From positions 53,576 to 117,575 of the forward strand of contig JAEYWY010000013.1 of assembly GCA_023428695.1 (NCBI GenBank): a stretch of DNA of 64,000 nt. The letters are read 5' to 3'. The notes below the pieces were generated by a model. It saw only the letters and a list, made by a program, of their open reading frames with translations, did no database searches and was not told where the DNA came from. The position numbers were made by a program, and so were the translations under genes. Shown here piece by piece: positions 44,196-53,851 of the stretch. The stretch's first letter is position 1. The number at the start of each line of letters is the position of its first letter. This DNA comes from Bacteroidota bacterium. GTDB lineage: Bacteria; Bacteroidota; Bacteroidia; Cytophagales; Cyclobacteriaceae.

Positions 44196-46649
44196 CTACT
44201 CATACTTCAGCGTCTGCGCCGGGTTGGCGGCGGCAGCGCGGAATGATTGAATACTTACCGTCACGATTGCCAGCAGTACCGCGAGTAAAGCCGCAATTGC
44301 AAACACGAAAACGTTTATGTTAATGTGGTAGGCAAATGTGTTTAGCCACTCGTTCATAAAGTACCACGCTACCGGCCATGCGATGGCATTTGCGACCAAA
44401 ATCAGAATCACCGTTTCTTTCGACAAAAGCCCGAGTATTTGCGGAATGGTCGCACCAAGGACTTTTCTGATACCAATCTCTTTTATGCGTTGCGTTGCGT
44501 TAAAGGTGGCCAGTCCCAACAGTCCAAGACACGCGATAAATATCGCCAGCAAAGAAAATGTTGTGAATAATGTGCTCTGTTTCTGTTCTGCATCATAAAG
44601 CGCCTGATAATTCTCGCTGAGAAACTGAAAGCTGAAAGGACGCGAGGGTACGAACGACTTCCACAACTGTTCGAGTCGCTCGATGGCTTCCCGTCTTGAT
44701 CCGCTGTTGATCTTCACGGATACCACATTATATCGATTTGAGTTCAGGAAGATCATGGGGACGATGGGCTGATGCAGTGACTCAAAATGGAAATCACTGA
44801 CGATGCCAACAAGTTTGCCGCGAACGCCGGCGTATTGCACGTCTTCATTGATGTGATCTTTCGGATTCTCCCATCCGAATTCACGCGCGGCAGCCTCATT
44901 AATGATGAATGCGAGCGAGTCATCCGTAACGATGTTTTTCGAGAAATTCCGGCCCGTCACCATGCGGATATCGTAAGTATCAAAGAAGGTTTCATCGATA
45001 CAGATTGTCTTCAGACTGACCGGGGATGTTGTCAGACTGTCGTCTTTGAGTATGCGAACGTTGCCAAATGAGTCGAGTAGCCTACCCGTTGGTATTCGCG
45101 AAGATCGACTAACGTCAAGGATCTCATTGCTGCGCGTTGCTTCGTTGTAAAACGCATCGAAGTTGTTATTGAGTTCCGGAAAATTGGGTAGTGTCACCAC
45201 CATTTCTCTGTTATAACCAAGTGAGCGATTGTTGAGATAGTTGAGTTGCTGAAAGGTGAGTAAAGTGGCAATCACAAGAATGACGGATATCGCGAACTGC
45301 GCGACCACCAGTGTTCTGCGAAGCGCCAGGCTTGCCCGCGAGCCCGACTGAGCGCCTTTCAGACTGACAGCGGGTCTGAATCCGGACAATACAAACGCCG
45401 GGTAGACCCCCGCAATGATGCCAATGACAATCGCGAAGCCCACCAATCCACCGATGAATGATGGCTTCAATCCCGTAGTAAGTGAAAGATTCTTGTTTGT
45501 GAATCCGTTAAGCCACTCGAGCCCGGCGGTTGAAAGCGCAATGGCCAAAAGCAGAGCAAAGGCTGCAATGAGAACCGATTCTGTGAGATATTGCGTCACC
45601 AATTGAAAACGGAAAGCGCCGGCAACTTTTCGAAGACCTACTTCCTTGCCACGCTTTGTCGCACGTGCAGTTGACAAATTGATGAAGTTGAAACACGCAA
45701 TGAGAATGATGAAAGCTCCGATTACTGACATCATGTATACATTGTTAATGTTTCCGTTGGGCTCAATCTCGTCGTCAAGGTGAGAGCGTAAGTGAATATC
45801 CGTAAGCTTCTGAAGATATAACGTCGTTACTTTTGATGCCTCAAAATCAGGGGGTGCACCGAAGTTTGTTTTCGCAAAATTTCCGAAATGCCGGTTCATG
45901 AAATCGGGCAATTGTAATTCAATAGTTTTTGCATCTGCTCCCGGCTGAAGCAGAAGGTATGTTCCGAATGCATTGTTACCCCAGTTGGTCTCCAGCCCAA
46001 CCCGACCATACACGTTGTCGTCGTTCATTGTACTGAAGGAGACCATGAATTCAGGATGCCAGTGAGACTGATCGGGGAAGTCTTCATAGACACCAGTCAC
46101 ATCCAAATCAAATTGGTTGTTGGCCCGAAGTCGTTTGCCGATCACGTCTGTCGTGTTGAAGTATCGCAGAGCAGTCTTTTTCGAAAGCATCACCGTAAAC
46201 GGTCGCTCCAATGACTTCGCAGGATCACCTGAGATAACGGGGATGTCCATGATGTCAAACAGCGCCGGCTCGACGATGAACAGGTTTTGTTCGCTGTTCA
46301 TCATCTTCAATTCGCCATTTTCCTCAAGCCCCACGACGATGCCGAAGTTTATCGTGCGTGCCACAGCCTCGATTTGGCCAAAATCATTCTTCAACAACGG
46401 ACCAATTGGCGGTGCGACTCTTGACAGATGCAGGTTTACCTCACCCTCAGCGGAATGGAAACTGCGTGTTGCGCGATAGATACGGTCTGCTTTTGAGTGA
46501 TGGCGGTCGTATGACAATTCATCCTGGACAAACAGAAAGATGAGGATACAACAAGCCATCCCCAGTCCGAGACCGAGAATGTTGATGATCGCAGTCAGTT
46601 TGTGCCGGGACAGCGATCGCAGGGCGACTTTGAGGTAATTGGTCAGCAT
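44196..46649 (-). CDS. MacB/FtsX-type ABC transporter permease
   Basis: An 817-aa membrane protein with duplicated halves. A first membrane helix (NILGLGLGMACCILIFLFVQDE) is followed by a periplasmic MacB-like domain (to about 280) and three FtsX-type helices with the motif RGKEVGLRKVAG. A second periplasmic region and a second FtsX block (RIKEIGIRKVLGAT) complete it. This duplicated permease without its ATPase is widespread in Bacteroidota (ABC-type antimicrobial peptide or lipoprotein export). The ATPase must be encoded elsewhere. It stands alone, convergent with the C25 peptidase gene. Confidence 0.9.
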   Translation of the reverse strand: MLTNYLKVALRSLSRHKLTAIINILGLGLGMACCILIFLFVQDELSYDRHHSKADRIYRATRSFHSAEGEVNLHLSRVAPPIGPLLKNDFGQIEAVARTINFGIVVGLEENGELKMMNSEQNLFIVEPALFDIMDIPVISGDPAKSLERPFTVMLSKKTALRYFNTTDVIGKRLRANNQFDLDVTGVYEDFPDQSHWHPEFMVSFSTMNDDNVYGRVGLETNWGNNAFGTYLLLQPGADAKTIELQLPDFMNRHFGNFAKTNFGAPPDFEASKVTTLYLQKLTDIHLRSHLDDEIEPNGNINNVYMMSVIGAFIILIACFNFINLSTARATKRGKEVGLRKVAGAFRFQLVTQYLTESVLIAAFALLLAIALSTAGLEWLNGFTNKNLSLTTGLKPSFIGGLVGFAIVIGIIAGVYPAFVLSGFRPAVSLKGAQSGSRASLALRRTLVVAQFAISVILVIATLLTFQQLNYLNNRSLGYNREMVVTLPNFPELNNNFDAFYNEATRSNEILDVSRSSRIPTGRLLDSFGNVRILKDDSLTTSPVSLKTICIDETFFDTYDIRMVTGRNFSKNIVTDDSLAFIINEAAAREFGWENPKDHINEDVQYAGVRGKLVGIVSDFHFESLHQPIVPMIFLNSNRYNVVSVKINSGSRREAIERLEQLWKSFVPSRPFSFQFLSENYQALYDAEQKQSTLFTTFSLLAIFIACLGLLGLATFNATQRIKEIGIRKVLGATIPQILGLLSKETVILILVANAIAWPVAWYFMNEWLNTFAYHININVFVFAIAALLAVLLAIVTVSIQSFRAAAANPAQTLKYE

Positions 46650-46766
46650 ACAGTCGGATTTTTGAGTCGTTTACCTTTCAAACAATGTGCAAAATATGAA
46701 GAGGCGTCTCAGGCTCTGAATGGCCGTTTTGTCACGGATGCGTGTACGCAAATGCAATCGATGTGT

Positions 46767-46784
46767 CCGCGAGCGAACTCGCGG
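46767..46784. repeat. Hairpin with CGAA loop
   Basis: CCGCGAG (46767-46773) and CTCGCGG (46778-46784) form a perfect 7-bp stem on a CGAA tetraloop between two divergent genes. There is no T tract, so it is not a typical terminator. It may be an intergenic palindrome of the REP type or an RNA-processing structure, but no second copy was seen in the window. Confidence 0.5.
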
Positions 46785-46841
46785 CCAGGCTGACAGCAAT
46801 CCACTTTTTTTTCTATTTTTAGCGTTCGCAAAGTCGGTTTT

Positions 46842-48449
46842 ATGAGGAAGTGGTTACTCTTTGTGTTGTTGTTGATGAGTCTTAACGCGGTCTTCGCATC
46901 CAACGAGCTCAGCGACAGCCTCCTGGTTGAACTGCTAAATACAATTGATAACAGGTCGACTTTTGTCAATCAACGCCTCGAACGGATCAAACACCTGCAT
47001 CAGAAGCTCGCCGAAGCATACGCAAATCCGAATACTGGTCTTTTTAGTGTTTACAACGCACTTTTCCTTGAAAACCGCAAATTCATCTACGACTCGGCTT
47101 TTAAATACGCGACGCGTTTGATCGACGTCGCGCACAAGCAGAAGGATCCCGTACAGATTGGTCTCGCGCGGTCACAGCTTGGATTTGTTCTCGTGTCTTC
47201 CGGACTCTTCAAAGAAGCGTTCGATACGCTGCATCGTGTGGAGGCGAGGCGATTGCCTGATTCAGCCCGTGTCGAATTCTACACACTGATGGCCCGTGGA
47301 TGTTACGACCTGGGCGACTTTGACAATGACGCGTATTACAAAACGTACTATTTCAACCTCGGTCACAGTTATGTTGATTCTGCGCGCATGTTTTGTCCGC
47401 CGGGAAGTTACCGCGACCTATACCTTAGCCGTGTCAAGAATCTCAAAACCCGGAACTACGAGGGTGGGCTCAAAGACTCGCGCGCAATTATTGATTTGTT
47501 TTCGCTGCCATATGAGGAACAGGCCATCAATTTCTATGACCTGAGCCTTTCTTACCGCATGATTGGTGATATGGAGAAGTCGCGGGAGTATCTGATTCGT
47601 TCAGCGCTTGCTGATTTGCATGCAGCCACAAAAGAAACTGCTGCAATGCATGCTCTCGCCCGCATGATGTACGATGAAGGGCGCATCGAATATGCATATC
47701 GGTTTATCCAGCAAGCCAGAGAGGATGCGTTATTTTATGGGGCACGACAGCGTCAGTTCGAGATATCGGCAATCGAACCTCTGATTTCATCCGCGAAACT
47801 CAACAGCGTCGACGCACAACGCAGAAATTTGTTGCTGCTGTCGGGGGCGTTGGTTATCCTGATATTGTTGGTGATCGCATTTGCGGTGATCATTTTTAAA
47901 CAGTTACGCCGTCTGAAAGTGGCTGAACTCGCCGTAAAAGATGCCAACGAGGAATTGCGGATCAGCAACCATGAACTGAGAGAGGCCAACCGCATCAAGG
48001 AAGAGTATATCGGGTATTATTTCAATATCAATGCAGATTACCTCAACAAGATCGAAGCATTCAAAAAGGCCGTGGACCAAAAACTGATTAACCGGCGTTA
48101 TGACGAACTGCGGTTTATAGTGGATAACATCAACCTCAAACGCGAACGGGAAATCCTCTCGTACAGCTTCGATAAAGTGTTTTTAAGGCTTTTTCCGGAT
48201 TTCATCCAGCAATACAACTCAATGTTTAAACCGGAAGATCAGGTCCAGGTAAAGGACGAGGCTGTGCTTAATACAGAAATGAGGATTTTTGCATTGATCC
48301 GTATGGGGATCGACGACCCGGAAAAAATTGCGAAGATTCTTGGATACTCCGTCAACACAATTTACGCCTATAAGACCCGGGTCAAAAGCAAGTCGGTTGT
48401 ACCTAATGACCACTTCGAGGAAATGATCAAAGAAATAAAGACGGCCTGA
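46842..48449 (+). CDS. DUF6377 TPR-type regulator
   Basis: A 535-aa protein with an N-terminal signal sequence (MRKWLLFVLLLMSLNAVFAS). Helical TPR-like repeats cover about 40-310, with one membrane segment (about 330-352, ALVILILLVIAFAVIIF). A coiled coil (to about 390) and a C-terminal DUF6377 domain follow, with a LuxR-like helix-turn-helix near the end (DPEKIAKILGYSVNTIYAYK). It is predicted to sense something in the periplasm through TPRs and to bind DNA in the cytoplasm, a one-protein regulator type common in Bacteroidota. Its target is unknown; it is flanked by divergent and unrelated genes. Confidence 0.88.
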   Translation: MRKWLLFVLLLMSLNAVFASNELSDSLLVELLNTIDNRSTFVNQRLERIKHLHQKLAEAYANPNTGLFSVYNALFLENRKFIYDSAFKYATRLIDVAHKQKDPVQIGLARSQLGFVLVSSGLFKEAFDTLHRVEARRLPDSARVEFYTLMARGCYDLGDFDNDAYYKTYYFNLGHSYVDSARMFCPPGSYRDLYLSRVKNLKTRNYEGGLKDSRAIIDLFSLPYEEQAINFYDLSLSYRMIGDMEKSREYLIRSALADLHAATKETAAMHALARMMYDEGRIEYAYRFIQQAREDALFYGARQRQFEISAIEPLISSAKLNSVDAQRRNLLLLSGALVILILLVIAFAVIIFKQLRRLKVAELAVKDANEELRISNHELREANRIKEEYIGYYFNINADYLNKIEAFKKAVDQKLINRRYDELRFIVDNINLKREREILSYSFDKVFLRLFPDFIQQYNSMFKPEDQVQVKDEAVLNTEMRIFALIRMGIDDPEKIAKILGYSVNTIYAYKTRVKSKSVVPNDHFEEMIKEIKTA

Positions 48450-48651
48450 TCGGACAATATTCCGTTTATATTTTTCAGCTTACCTTTTTAAATAAAATTC
48501 TGATGATCAGATTCTTGTAAAAATATCCTTTAATATTTTCTGATATTTTCAAAATACAAATTGTCGCCGGCGTCATGTGACGATAAATTTGGTTGTACCA
48601 CGATATCCCTGTGGAAATCTCGTTGACTGCCTTTAACCCAAATCGAATTTC

Positions 48652-49089
48652 ATGCAAAAGAACACCAACCAGCCCCGGAGAATTGAGTTTATCGGAAATC
48701 ACAAGAACGACTCTATTGTGATCGGAAATTACGGCGACGTCCGGTTGATAGCGAAGGGAACGTTTGACCTGTCAGGGTTGATCTACTGTGGGAAAAATAC
48801 CGTTGAAATCAACCTTGCCGGGGAAGGTGTAGTCTCTTTCAGCGGCGTATGCAAAAAATTGATGCTGCGGGGAATCGACGGTGCCTGTACGTTAAACCTC
48901 ACCAATCTGTCCTGCGACACTGTATGGTGCGAGTCAGTAAAAGGCAAATCGGTTATCAATCTCGGTCCTACGCGACTAATTGAACTGATAAGCCTTGACA
49001 ATGAAGCCGTGGTTCGATATCCCGGAAAGGCATTATTGCTGAATTATTCCCTCCGCGGAAATTCAAAAATTGAGTCGCTCGCTGCCTAA
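48652..49089 (+). CDS. Hypothetical beta-solenoid (GIN/DUF2807-like) protein
   Basis: A 145-aa protein of short alternating beta strands with repeated small residues (VIGNYGDVRLIAKGTFDLSG, NTVEINLAGEGVVSFSG, KSVINLGPTRLIELISL). That resembles a DUF2807/GIN-type beta-solenoid, but without a signal peptide or membrane anchor, so it appears cytoplasmic. Several Cys residues are present. The upstream 200 bases are AT-rich. No family can be named with confidence. It converges with the esterase gene 15 bases away. Confidence 0.65.
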   Translation: MQKNTNQPRRIEFIGNHKNDSIVIGNYGDVRLIAKGTFDLSGLIYCGKNTVEINLAGEGVVSFSGVCKKLMLRGIDGACTLNLTNLSCDTVWCESVKGKSVINLGPTRLIELISLDNEAVVRYPGKALLLNYSLRGNSKIESLAA

Positions 49090-49103
49090 GACATTACGTG
49101 TCG

Positions 49104-50774
49104 TTATCTGACGCGTACGCCGTTTTCACTGAGTTTTTTCTTTTGATCGTCAGTCAAAGTCCATTGATCCGAGAAATAGCCGTCAACCACTGGCGAAGTT
49201 GATGACCCTTTGTACAGGGTAAAATCTTTGAAATTGCCGAGGAATTGAAAAGGCATAGGCGGACCAAATCGCGACACCTCCGTTGTAATCCACCACGGTA
49301 GGCCTGAGTGCACAACCACGTATCGTGAGCCTATCGGGTAAATGTACAGCAGACCCACATTATCGTCAGAAGCGGTGAGTTGCATCGGCAACTGTTCACT
49401 GTACTTTTGAATGATCGAATTTGTTTGGGGTGTTCCGAACAAGATGAGATTTGCGGATTCAATATCGCTGGGACGGACTTCCTTGTCGGACACTATGCGC
49501 GGAAAAACCATCACACGGCCAAGGAACGAGCCGCGGTAGACAGACCAGTCAGCTGCTTTGGTGGCAACTTCCGCTCTGGACTTCAGTTCTTCCTGCCCTG
49601 GATTGTCCGCCGTTCCGTAGACGTAAATATGACGATCGGAGAATGCGGCATTGACTGGTCCTTCGAACCCGCGACGTTTCGCTGTCGCGGATTTGTCATC
49701 ACGACCATTGATCCATTTTCCATTCTTAAGCACAAAAGAGACCGAATCACCAGGTGTGGTTTTGATTTTCTTGCCGTTGATGGTTACGTCGATCGCTGAT
49801 GCCGCCTGATATTGCGGGTGACCGGCAACGGTCAGGGTAAACGCGCCGGTGTTGGCAACGTTTATTTCGAGCCTGTTCTTACCAACAAAGTTTGCGTCCA
49901 CACGTGCGGTAACTCCCGGCGTAAGCTTGTCAATCCTGACCCAGTACGCCTTGTCATATTCATACCATTGTGTGTTGAACTTCACCCGCGCGGGAAACCG
50001 GTTGCGCGTGTGCTTCCCGACCCATTCGAAGACGGCTGCGTCGGCGTAGGCGTTTTCCCAGCTGTTGTGCTGAACTCCGGGATATTCAGTGTACTCGACA
50101 TGCGTGCCGTTTTCCTTCAGGCGCTTGACCCAATCACGTGAGACCGATACAGGCACAGCCTGGTCTGCATCGCCGTGATGAAAATACATCGGTATATTCA
50201 AACTGTTTGGGAGATATTCATCCGTGCCCCGCGGCGGAGCAGGACATACAGGCACAAGCGCTGCCCAAAGATCTGGGCGTGTCAGGCCGAGCCATACAGT
50301 GCCGCCACCACCCATGGAGAGACCAGTGAGATATGTCCTGTCTTCGTCAATATTAAATCGCTGTTTGACGTCAGCGAGAACATCGTAGACATCCTTTTCC
50401 GCAACGCCCTGATAGCCCATCGTTCCTCTTGCATACGGTGACGCTACGATAAAGTCGACGTCCTTCCATGATGGAAAATAACGGCTGGCCTCGACGTCAG
50501 TTTCACCGGGACCGTTGCTCTTTCCGAAAACACGGCGAAGTGCGAGGCGGTGGTTGGAACCCGCACCGTGTAACATAATCACCAGCGGATATTTTTTATT
50601 CGCGTCATAGTTTTTGGGAATGTAAACACCATAAGGCTGTTCCGTATCATCAACGGACGAATGGAACGTGAGCACCTGCGGGCCGGGTCTGAGCGTTTGG
50701 GAAAAACCTTCGGACGGCTGAACGAGAATCAGCAGCAGAACAACAAGTGTGATAGGGTATTGCATTGGTTTCAT
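49104..50774 (-). CDS. Secreted alpha/beta-hydrolase (PHB depolymerase/esterase-like)
   Basis: A 556-aa secreted protein (signal peptide to about 25, PSEGFSQ). The N-terminal catalytic domain (about 30-280) is an alpha/beta hydrolase. Its nucleophile Ser is in LTGLSMGGGG, the acid in HHGDADQAVP and the His in GVQHNSWENA. LVIMLHGAG holds the oxyanion strand. The C-terminal half (about 290-556) is beta-rich and unlike the core. Relatives are poly(hydroxybutyrate) depolymerases, feruloyl esterases and prolyl-oligopeptidase-like enzymes; the substrate is open. It is third in a run of minus-strand genes after nfeD and kdsB, 80 bases from kdsB. Confidence 0.85.
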   Translation of the reverse strand: MKPMQYPITLVVLLLILVQPSEGFSQTLRPGPQVLTFHSSVDDTEQPYGVYIPKNYDANKKYPLVIMLHGAGSNHRLALRRVFGKSNGPGETDVEASRYFPSWKDVDFIVASPYARGTMGYQGVAEKDVYDVLADVKQRFNIDEDRTYLTGLSMGGGGTVWLGLTRPDLWAALVPVCPAPPRGTDEYLPNSLNIPMYFHHGDADQAVPVSVSRDWVKRLKENGTHVEYTEYPGVQHNSWENAYADAAVFEWVGKHTRNRFPARVKFNTQWYEYDKAYWVRIDKLTPGVTARVDANFVGKNRLEINVANTGAFTLTVAGHPQYQAASAIDVTINGKKIKTTPGDSVSFVLKNGKWINGRDDKSATAKRRGFEGPVNAAFSDRHIYVYGTADNPGQEELKSRAEVATKAADWSVYRGSFLGRVMVFPRIVSDKEVRPSDIESANLILFGTPQTNSIIQKYSEQLPMQLTASDDNVGLLYIYPIGSRYVVVHSGLPWWITTEVSRFGPPMPFQFLGNFKDFTLYKGSSTSPVVDGYFSDQWTLTDDQKKKLSENGVRVR

Positions 50775-50854
50775 GTTTTGCAGACTTTAGTTGTATCAGG
50801 CGAAACGGCTATCGGATACGCTATACGACAGGAATTCCTGCGCTATGCTGCACC

Positions 50855-51601
50855 TTAACCTGCGCGGCGATTATTTGTGCGCAGAGCTTTTTCAATATCC
50901 GCAGGCGTATCTATGCCAATGGTCTCAATGTTCGTTTCGGCCACTTTGATTTTGTAGCCGTGGGTCAGCCACCGTAATTGCTCCAGAGATTCCGCACTCT
51001 CAAGGGTTGCCACGGGAAGTTTTGTAATCGCCTGAAGAATATCACTTCGGTACGCGTACATACCAATGTGTTTGTAGAATGTATGCGACGACAACCAGTC
51101 TTCCTTTGGTGTGTTTCGCAGATACGGGATAGTGGCGCGACTGAAATACAGGGCGTCGCCGGTAGCAGCGACGACAACTTTGACGATGTTCGGGTTGAAA
51201 AGCGTCTCGGCGTCGGTAATGCGCTTTACCAGGGTCGCAATCTCAGTCTTTCCATCAAGCGCACTGATGAGTAGATTAATCTGTTCCGGATCTATGAACG
51301 GTTCATCGCCCTGAATATTGATCACATAATCAAAAGGTTTTCCCAACAACTCCATTGCTTCGTAACACCGGTCGGTACCTGATACGTGACTTTCCTTTGT
51401 CATGCATGCCTGACCACCGAAGCCTGTCACGTGGTCGTAAATCTCTTTGTGATCCGTGGCGATAACCACTTCGTCAAGCGCAGATTTTCGGGCCTGTTCC
51501 CAAACGCGGCGGATCATCGTTTTTCCATCGATGTCAATGAGTGGTTTGCCGGGAAACCGTGTTGAAGCAAATCGCGCGGGGATGATGCCGAGAATCTTCA
51601 T
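50855..51601 (-). CDS. kdsB: 3-deoxy-manno-octulosonate cytidylyltransferase
   Basis: A 248-aa enzyme that joins KDO to CMP for lipopolysaccharide synthesis. The nucleotide-binding start IPARFASTRFPGKPL is characteristic. The CMP-KDO signature NIQGDEPFIDPEQI (about 95-108) and the later HIGMYAYR motif are present. Length is normal. Its presence supports a Gram-negative outer membrane. It is 15 bases downstream of the nfeD gene and 80 upstream of the esterase, probably in one transcript. Confidence 0.96.
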   Translation of the reverse strand: MKILGIIPARFASTRFPGKPLIDIDGKTMIRRVWEQARKSALDEVVIATDHKEIYDHVTGFGGQACMTKESHVSGTDRCYEAMELLGKPFDYVINIQGDEPFIDPEQINLLISALDGKTEIATLVKRITDAETLFNPNIVKVVVAATGDALYFSRATIPYLRNTPKEDWLSSHTFYKHIGMYAYRSDILQAITKLPVATLESAESLEQLRWLTHGYKIKVAETNIETIGIDTPADIEKALRTNNRRAG

Positions 51602-51616
51602 CTGCTAACGGTATGG

Positions 51617-52957
51617 CTAAGCACGATCGGGATTTACCTTGCGTACACGAAGCGATGTGGTTTCTTCTCCGATCACTTCAATCTGCTCGCCCTGGTTGAC
51701 GTATTCACCCTGCGTGTATGCGTCATAGATTTTGCCTTCAATCATGACTTTTCCACCAGGTCTGAGTACAGTGTGGGCAACGCCGGTCTTGCCCGTCATC
51801 GGCTCTGTGAAAAAAGTTGAGGTGTATCCCTGTGCCCGGTCCTGCGTTGCCGTGAGTGCAACTCTTTTGAAGACACTGGATTCAACAAACTTTGATCCGC
51901 CGACAAACAAGAGAATAATTCCTCCGAGTAATCCAGCGAATGCAGCCAGCACCGCGGCGAAAATATCCTCACCCGGAACGAATTCGAAATTGAAGACGTC
52001 GTTATTGATCATGATAAGGATCAGGGACGTGACTGTAAGCGTTATCCCGGCCACGCCGGCCACACCGAAGCCAGGTATCACAAAAATTTCGAGAGCTATT
52101 AGAATGAGTCCGACAAAAAACGCGATGATTTCCCAGTTGGCCGCAAGCCCTGAAAGGTAATACGGCACGAGGTACAGGATCAATGCTACCAGCGCCGCGA
52201 TGCCGGGGAAACCTACACCCGGTGTCTGAAGTTCGAACCAAAGGCCTCCAACAATCACCAGTATAAGCAGACCGCTTACGAATGGGTTGAGAAAAAAACT
52301 GATCACCCGTTCAACACCACCCAGCTCGAATCTGATGAGTTCATAATTTGTAACGCCATTGCGCTCAAGGAGATCTTCAATCGATTTGACCTTCGCCTCG
52401 CAGTAGCCGTATTTTATTGCTTCATCAGTAGAGAAGGTAATCACCTGACCTGCCGGGGAAATGCTGTCGATTTCAAGCGTTTCATCAACCATGCCTTCGG
52501 CGATACGCGGGTCTCGGTTGTTCTCCGTCGCCGTTGATCGCATAATTGAACGCATGTAGGATTGATATTTATCCGGTGCTTTCTGCCCTGTACCGTCGAC
52601 GACGGTTGCAGCCCCGATAGTCGCACCAGGAGCCATGTAAATACTATCACAGGCGATTGAAATCAGTGCTCCTGCAGAGGCAGCGTCGGCATTGATAAAA
52701 ACCCAGATCGGTTTTTCGAATTTCATGATCAGGTCCACGATCTCCTTGGCATCTGTGAGAACACCACCGTAAGTATCCATTTCGATGATCACGATGTCAG
52801 CCTTCGTGTCTTCTGCATGACCGAGAGCCACCTCGACGTAACGTTTCATAGGCGGATCAATCGTCGCCTTGATATCCATTACCATCACCTGCTGTCGTTG
52901 CGCAAAAGCTGTTAGCGAAATCGCGAGGAAAAATATTGTGAACCAGTATTGTTTCAT
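51617..52957 (-). CDS. NfeD-family membrane serine protease
   Basis: A 446-aa protein with a signal peptide (to about 20), then a ClpP-like serine protease domain (about 24-220). The likely nucleophile Ser is in DAASAGALIS and a Lys follows in GQKAPDKYQ. Four membrane helices (about 235-365) and a C-terminal NfeD OB-fold (about 385-440) complete it. In the long NfeD class the protease cleaves membrane stomatin partners. The stomatin gene usually adjacent is not found here, which is worth noting. It is the first gene of the group with kdsB. Confidence 0.9.
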   Translation of the reverse strand: MKQYWFTIFFLAISLTAFAQRQQVMVMDIKATIDPPMKRYVEVALGHAEDTKADIVIIEMDTYGGVLTDAKEIVDLIMKFEKPIWVFINADAASAGALISIACDSIYMAPGATIGAATVVDGTGQKAPDKYQSYMRSIMRSTATENNRDPRIAEGMVDETLEIDSISPAGQVITFSTDEAIKYGYCEAKVKSIEDLLERNGVTNYELIRFELGGVERVISFFLNPFVSGLLILVIVGGLWFELQTPGVGFPGIAALVALILYLVPYYLSGLAANWEIIAFFVGLILIALEIFVIPGFGVAGVAGITLTVTSLILIMINNDVFNFEFVPGEDIFAAVLAAFAGLLGGIILLFVGGSKFVESSVFKRVALTATQDRAQGYTSTFFTEPMTGKTGVAHTVLRPGGKVMIEGKIYDAYTQGEYVNQGEQIEVIGEETTSLRVRKVNPDRA

Positions 52958-53059
52958 GGATTACAGGAATACTTTCGGGCTTTATTGCAATTCATCGGTT
53001 TTGCCTTTCATAACTGGAAAGGTCGGCATAAACTTGCATAAAATAAACAATTAAGCAAG

Positions 53060-53851
53060 TTGGACGGTCACCTTCGGTTGAACTTTTCTCATCACTTCGA
53101 AGCAGTAATCTGGAACATGGTGGTTTCACCCGAAGCTGATACGCTGGTGCTGGAGTTGCGTGACCTGGAGAAGAAGGAGGTGCGTTTTTCGGCGCTTGAT
53201 CTCAGATCGAACGTCTTTATCTGGCGTGACAAAGGCCTTGACGAACCATGGTGGGTGAACCTCTCGCTGATCGCGCGCGGGGTCCTGGTATTTACTGTGT
53301 ATATGGACACCAATAATCCCGATAAGAAGGGTGTGGTGGCGTGCGCGCTTGGGGATCTCCGTCCCCTTTGGTGGAATAACGATTTTTCAGTCGCAACTCT
53401 CGGCGAAAATGAAGTAAGTGGGTTTACGAGCAAATTTGGATTACAGCAGATCGTACTGGATATACAAACGGGCCAGAAACGCGATGGTGTCCGGGAAATT
53501 CAGCCAATTTCTATCCGTGGGCTGCAAAAACCCCATCAATACACCGAAGGATCACAATATTTTGAAACCGTAAAAACATTTTTGCTAAATCAGTCAAATT
53601 TGAGCGCAGTTTCGGCGTTAGAGTATCTGGAAACGGACAAGATTATCGTGATTTCAGGCTACGTCGAAAATCAAGGCGCTGGCGATCTGGCCAATTTTTT
53701 GATAGTGCTGACGCGGCAGGGAGAGGTTCTCTTGAAAGAATCCCTTAGCCCCCAGGTCAAGGGTATCGGCTCGGATACATTTTTTCTCCTGGGTGATTTG
53801 TTACTTTTTGTTAAGAATAAGACTGAACTGGTAAGCTACACAATCCTATGA
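53060..53851 (+). CDS. DUF4905-family protein
   Basis: A 263-aa protein of the DUF4905 family, restricted to Bacteroidota. It is beta-rich with regularly spaced Trp and Asp residues (FIWRDKGLDEPWWVNLSLIA) suggesting a propeller-like fold, and has no signal peptide. The frame begins with TTG at 53060; the first ATG is much further in, so TTG initiation is assumed. The stop overlaps the next start by four bases, so it is translationally coupled to the LysM-domain gene. Function unknown. Confidence 0.75.
   Translation: MDGHLRLNFSHHFEAVIWNMVVSPEADTLVLELRDLEKKEVRFSALDLRSNVFIWRDKGLDEPWWVNLSLIARGVLVFTVYMDTNNPDKKGVVACALGDLRPLWWNNDFSVATLGENEVSGFTSKFGLQQIVLDIQTGQKRDGVREIQPISIRGLQKPHQYTEGSQYFETVKTFLLNQSNLSAVSALEYLETDKIIVISGYVENQGAGDLANFLIVLTRQGEVLLKESLSPQVKGIGSDTFFLLGDLLLFVKNKTELVSYTIL

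Noticed and set aside
48450..48651. AT-rich stretch as a possible horizontally acquired border
   Set aside because: Only about 100 bases and flanked by genes of normal composition; more likely a promoter region.
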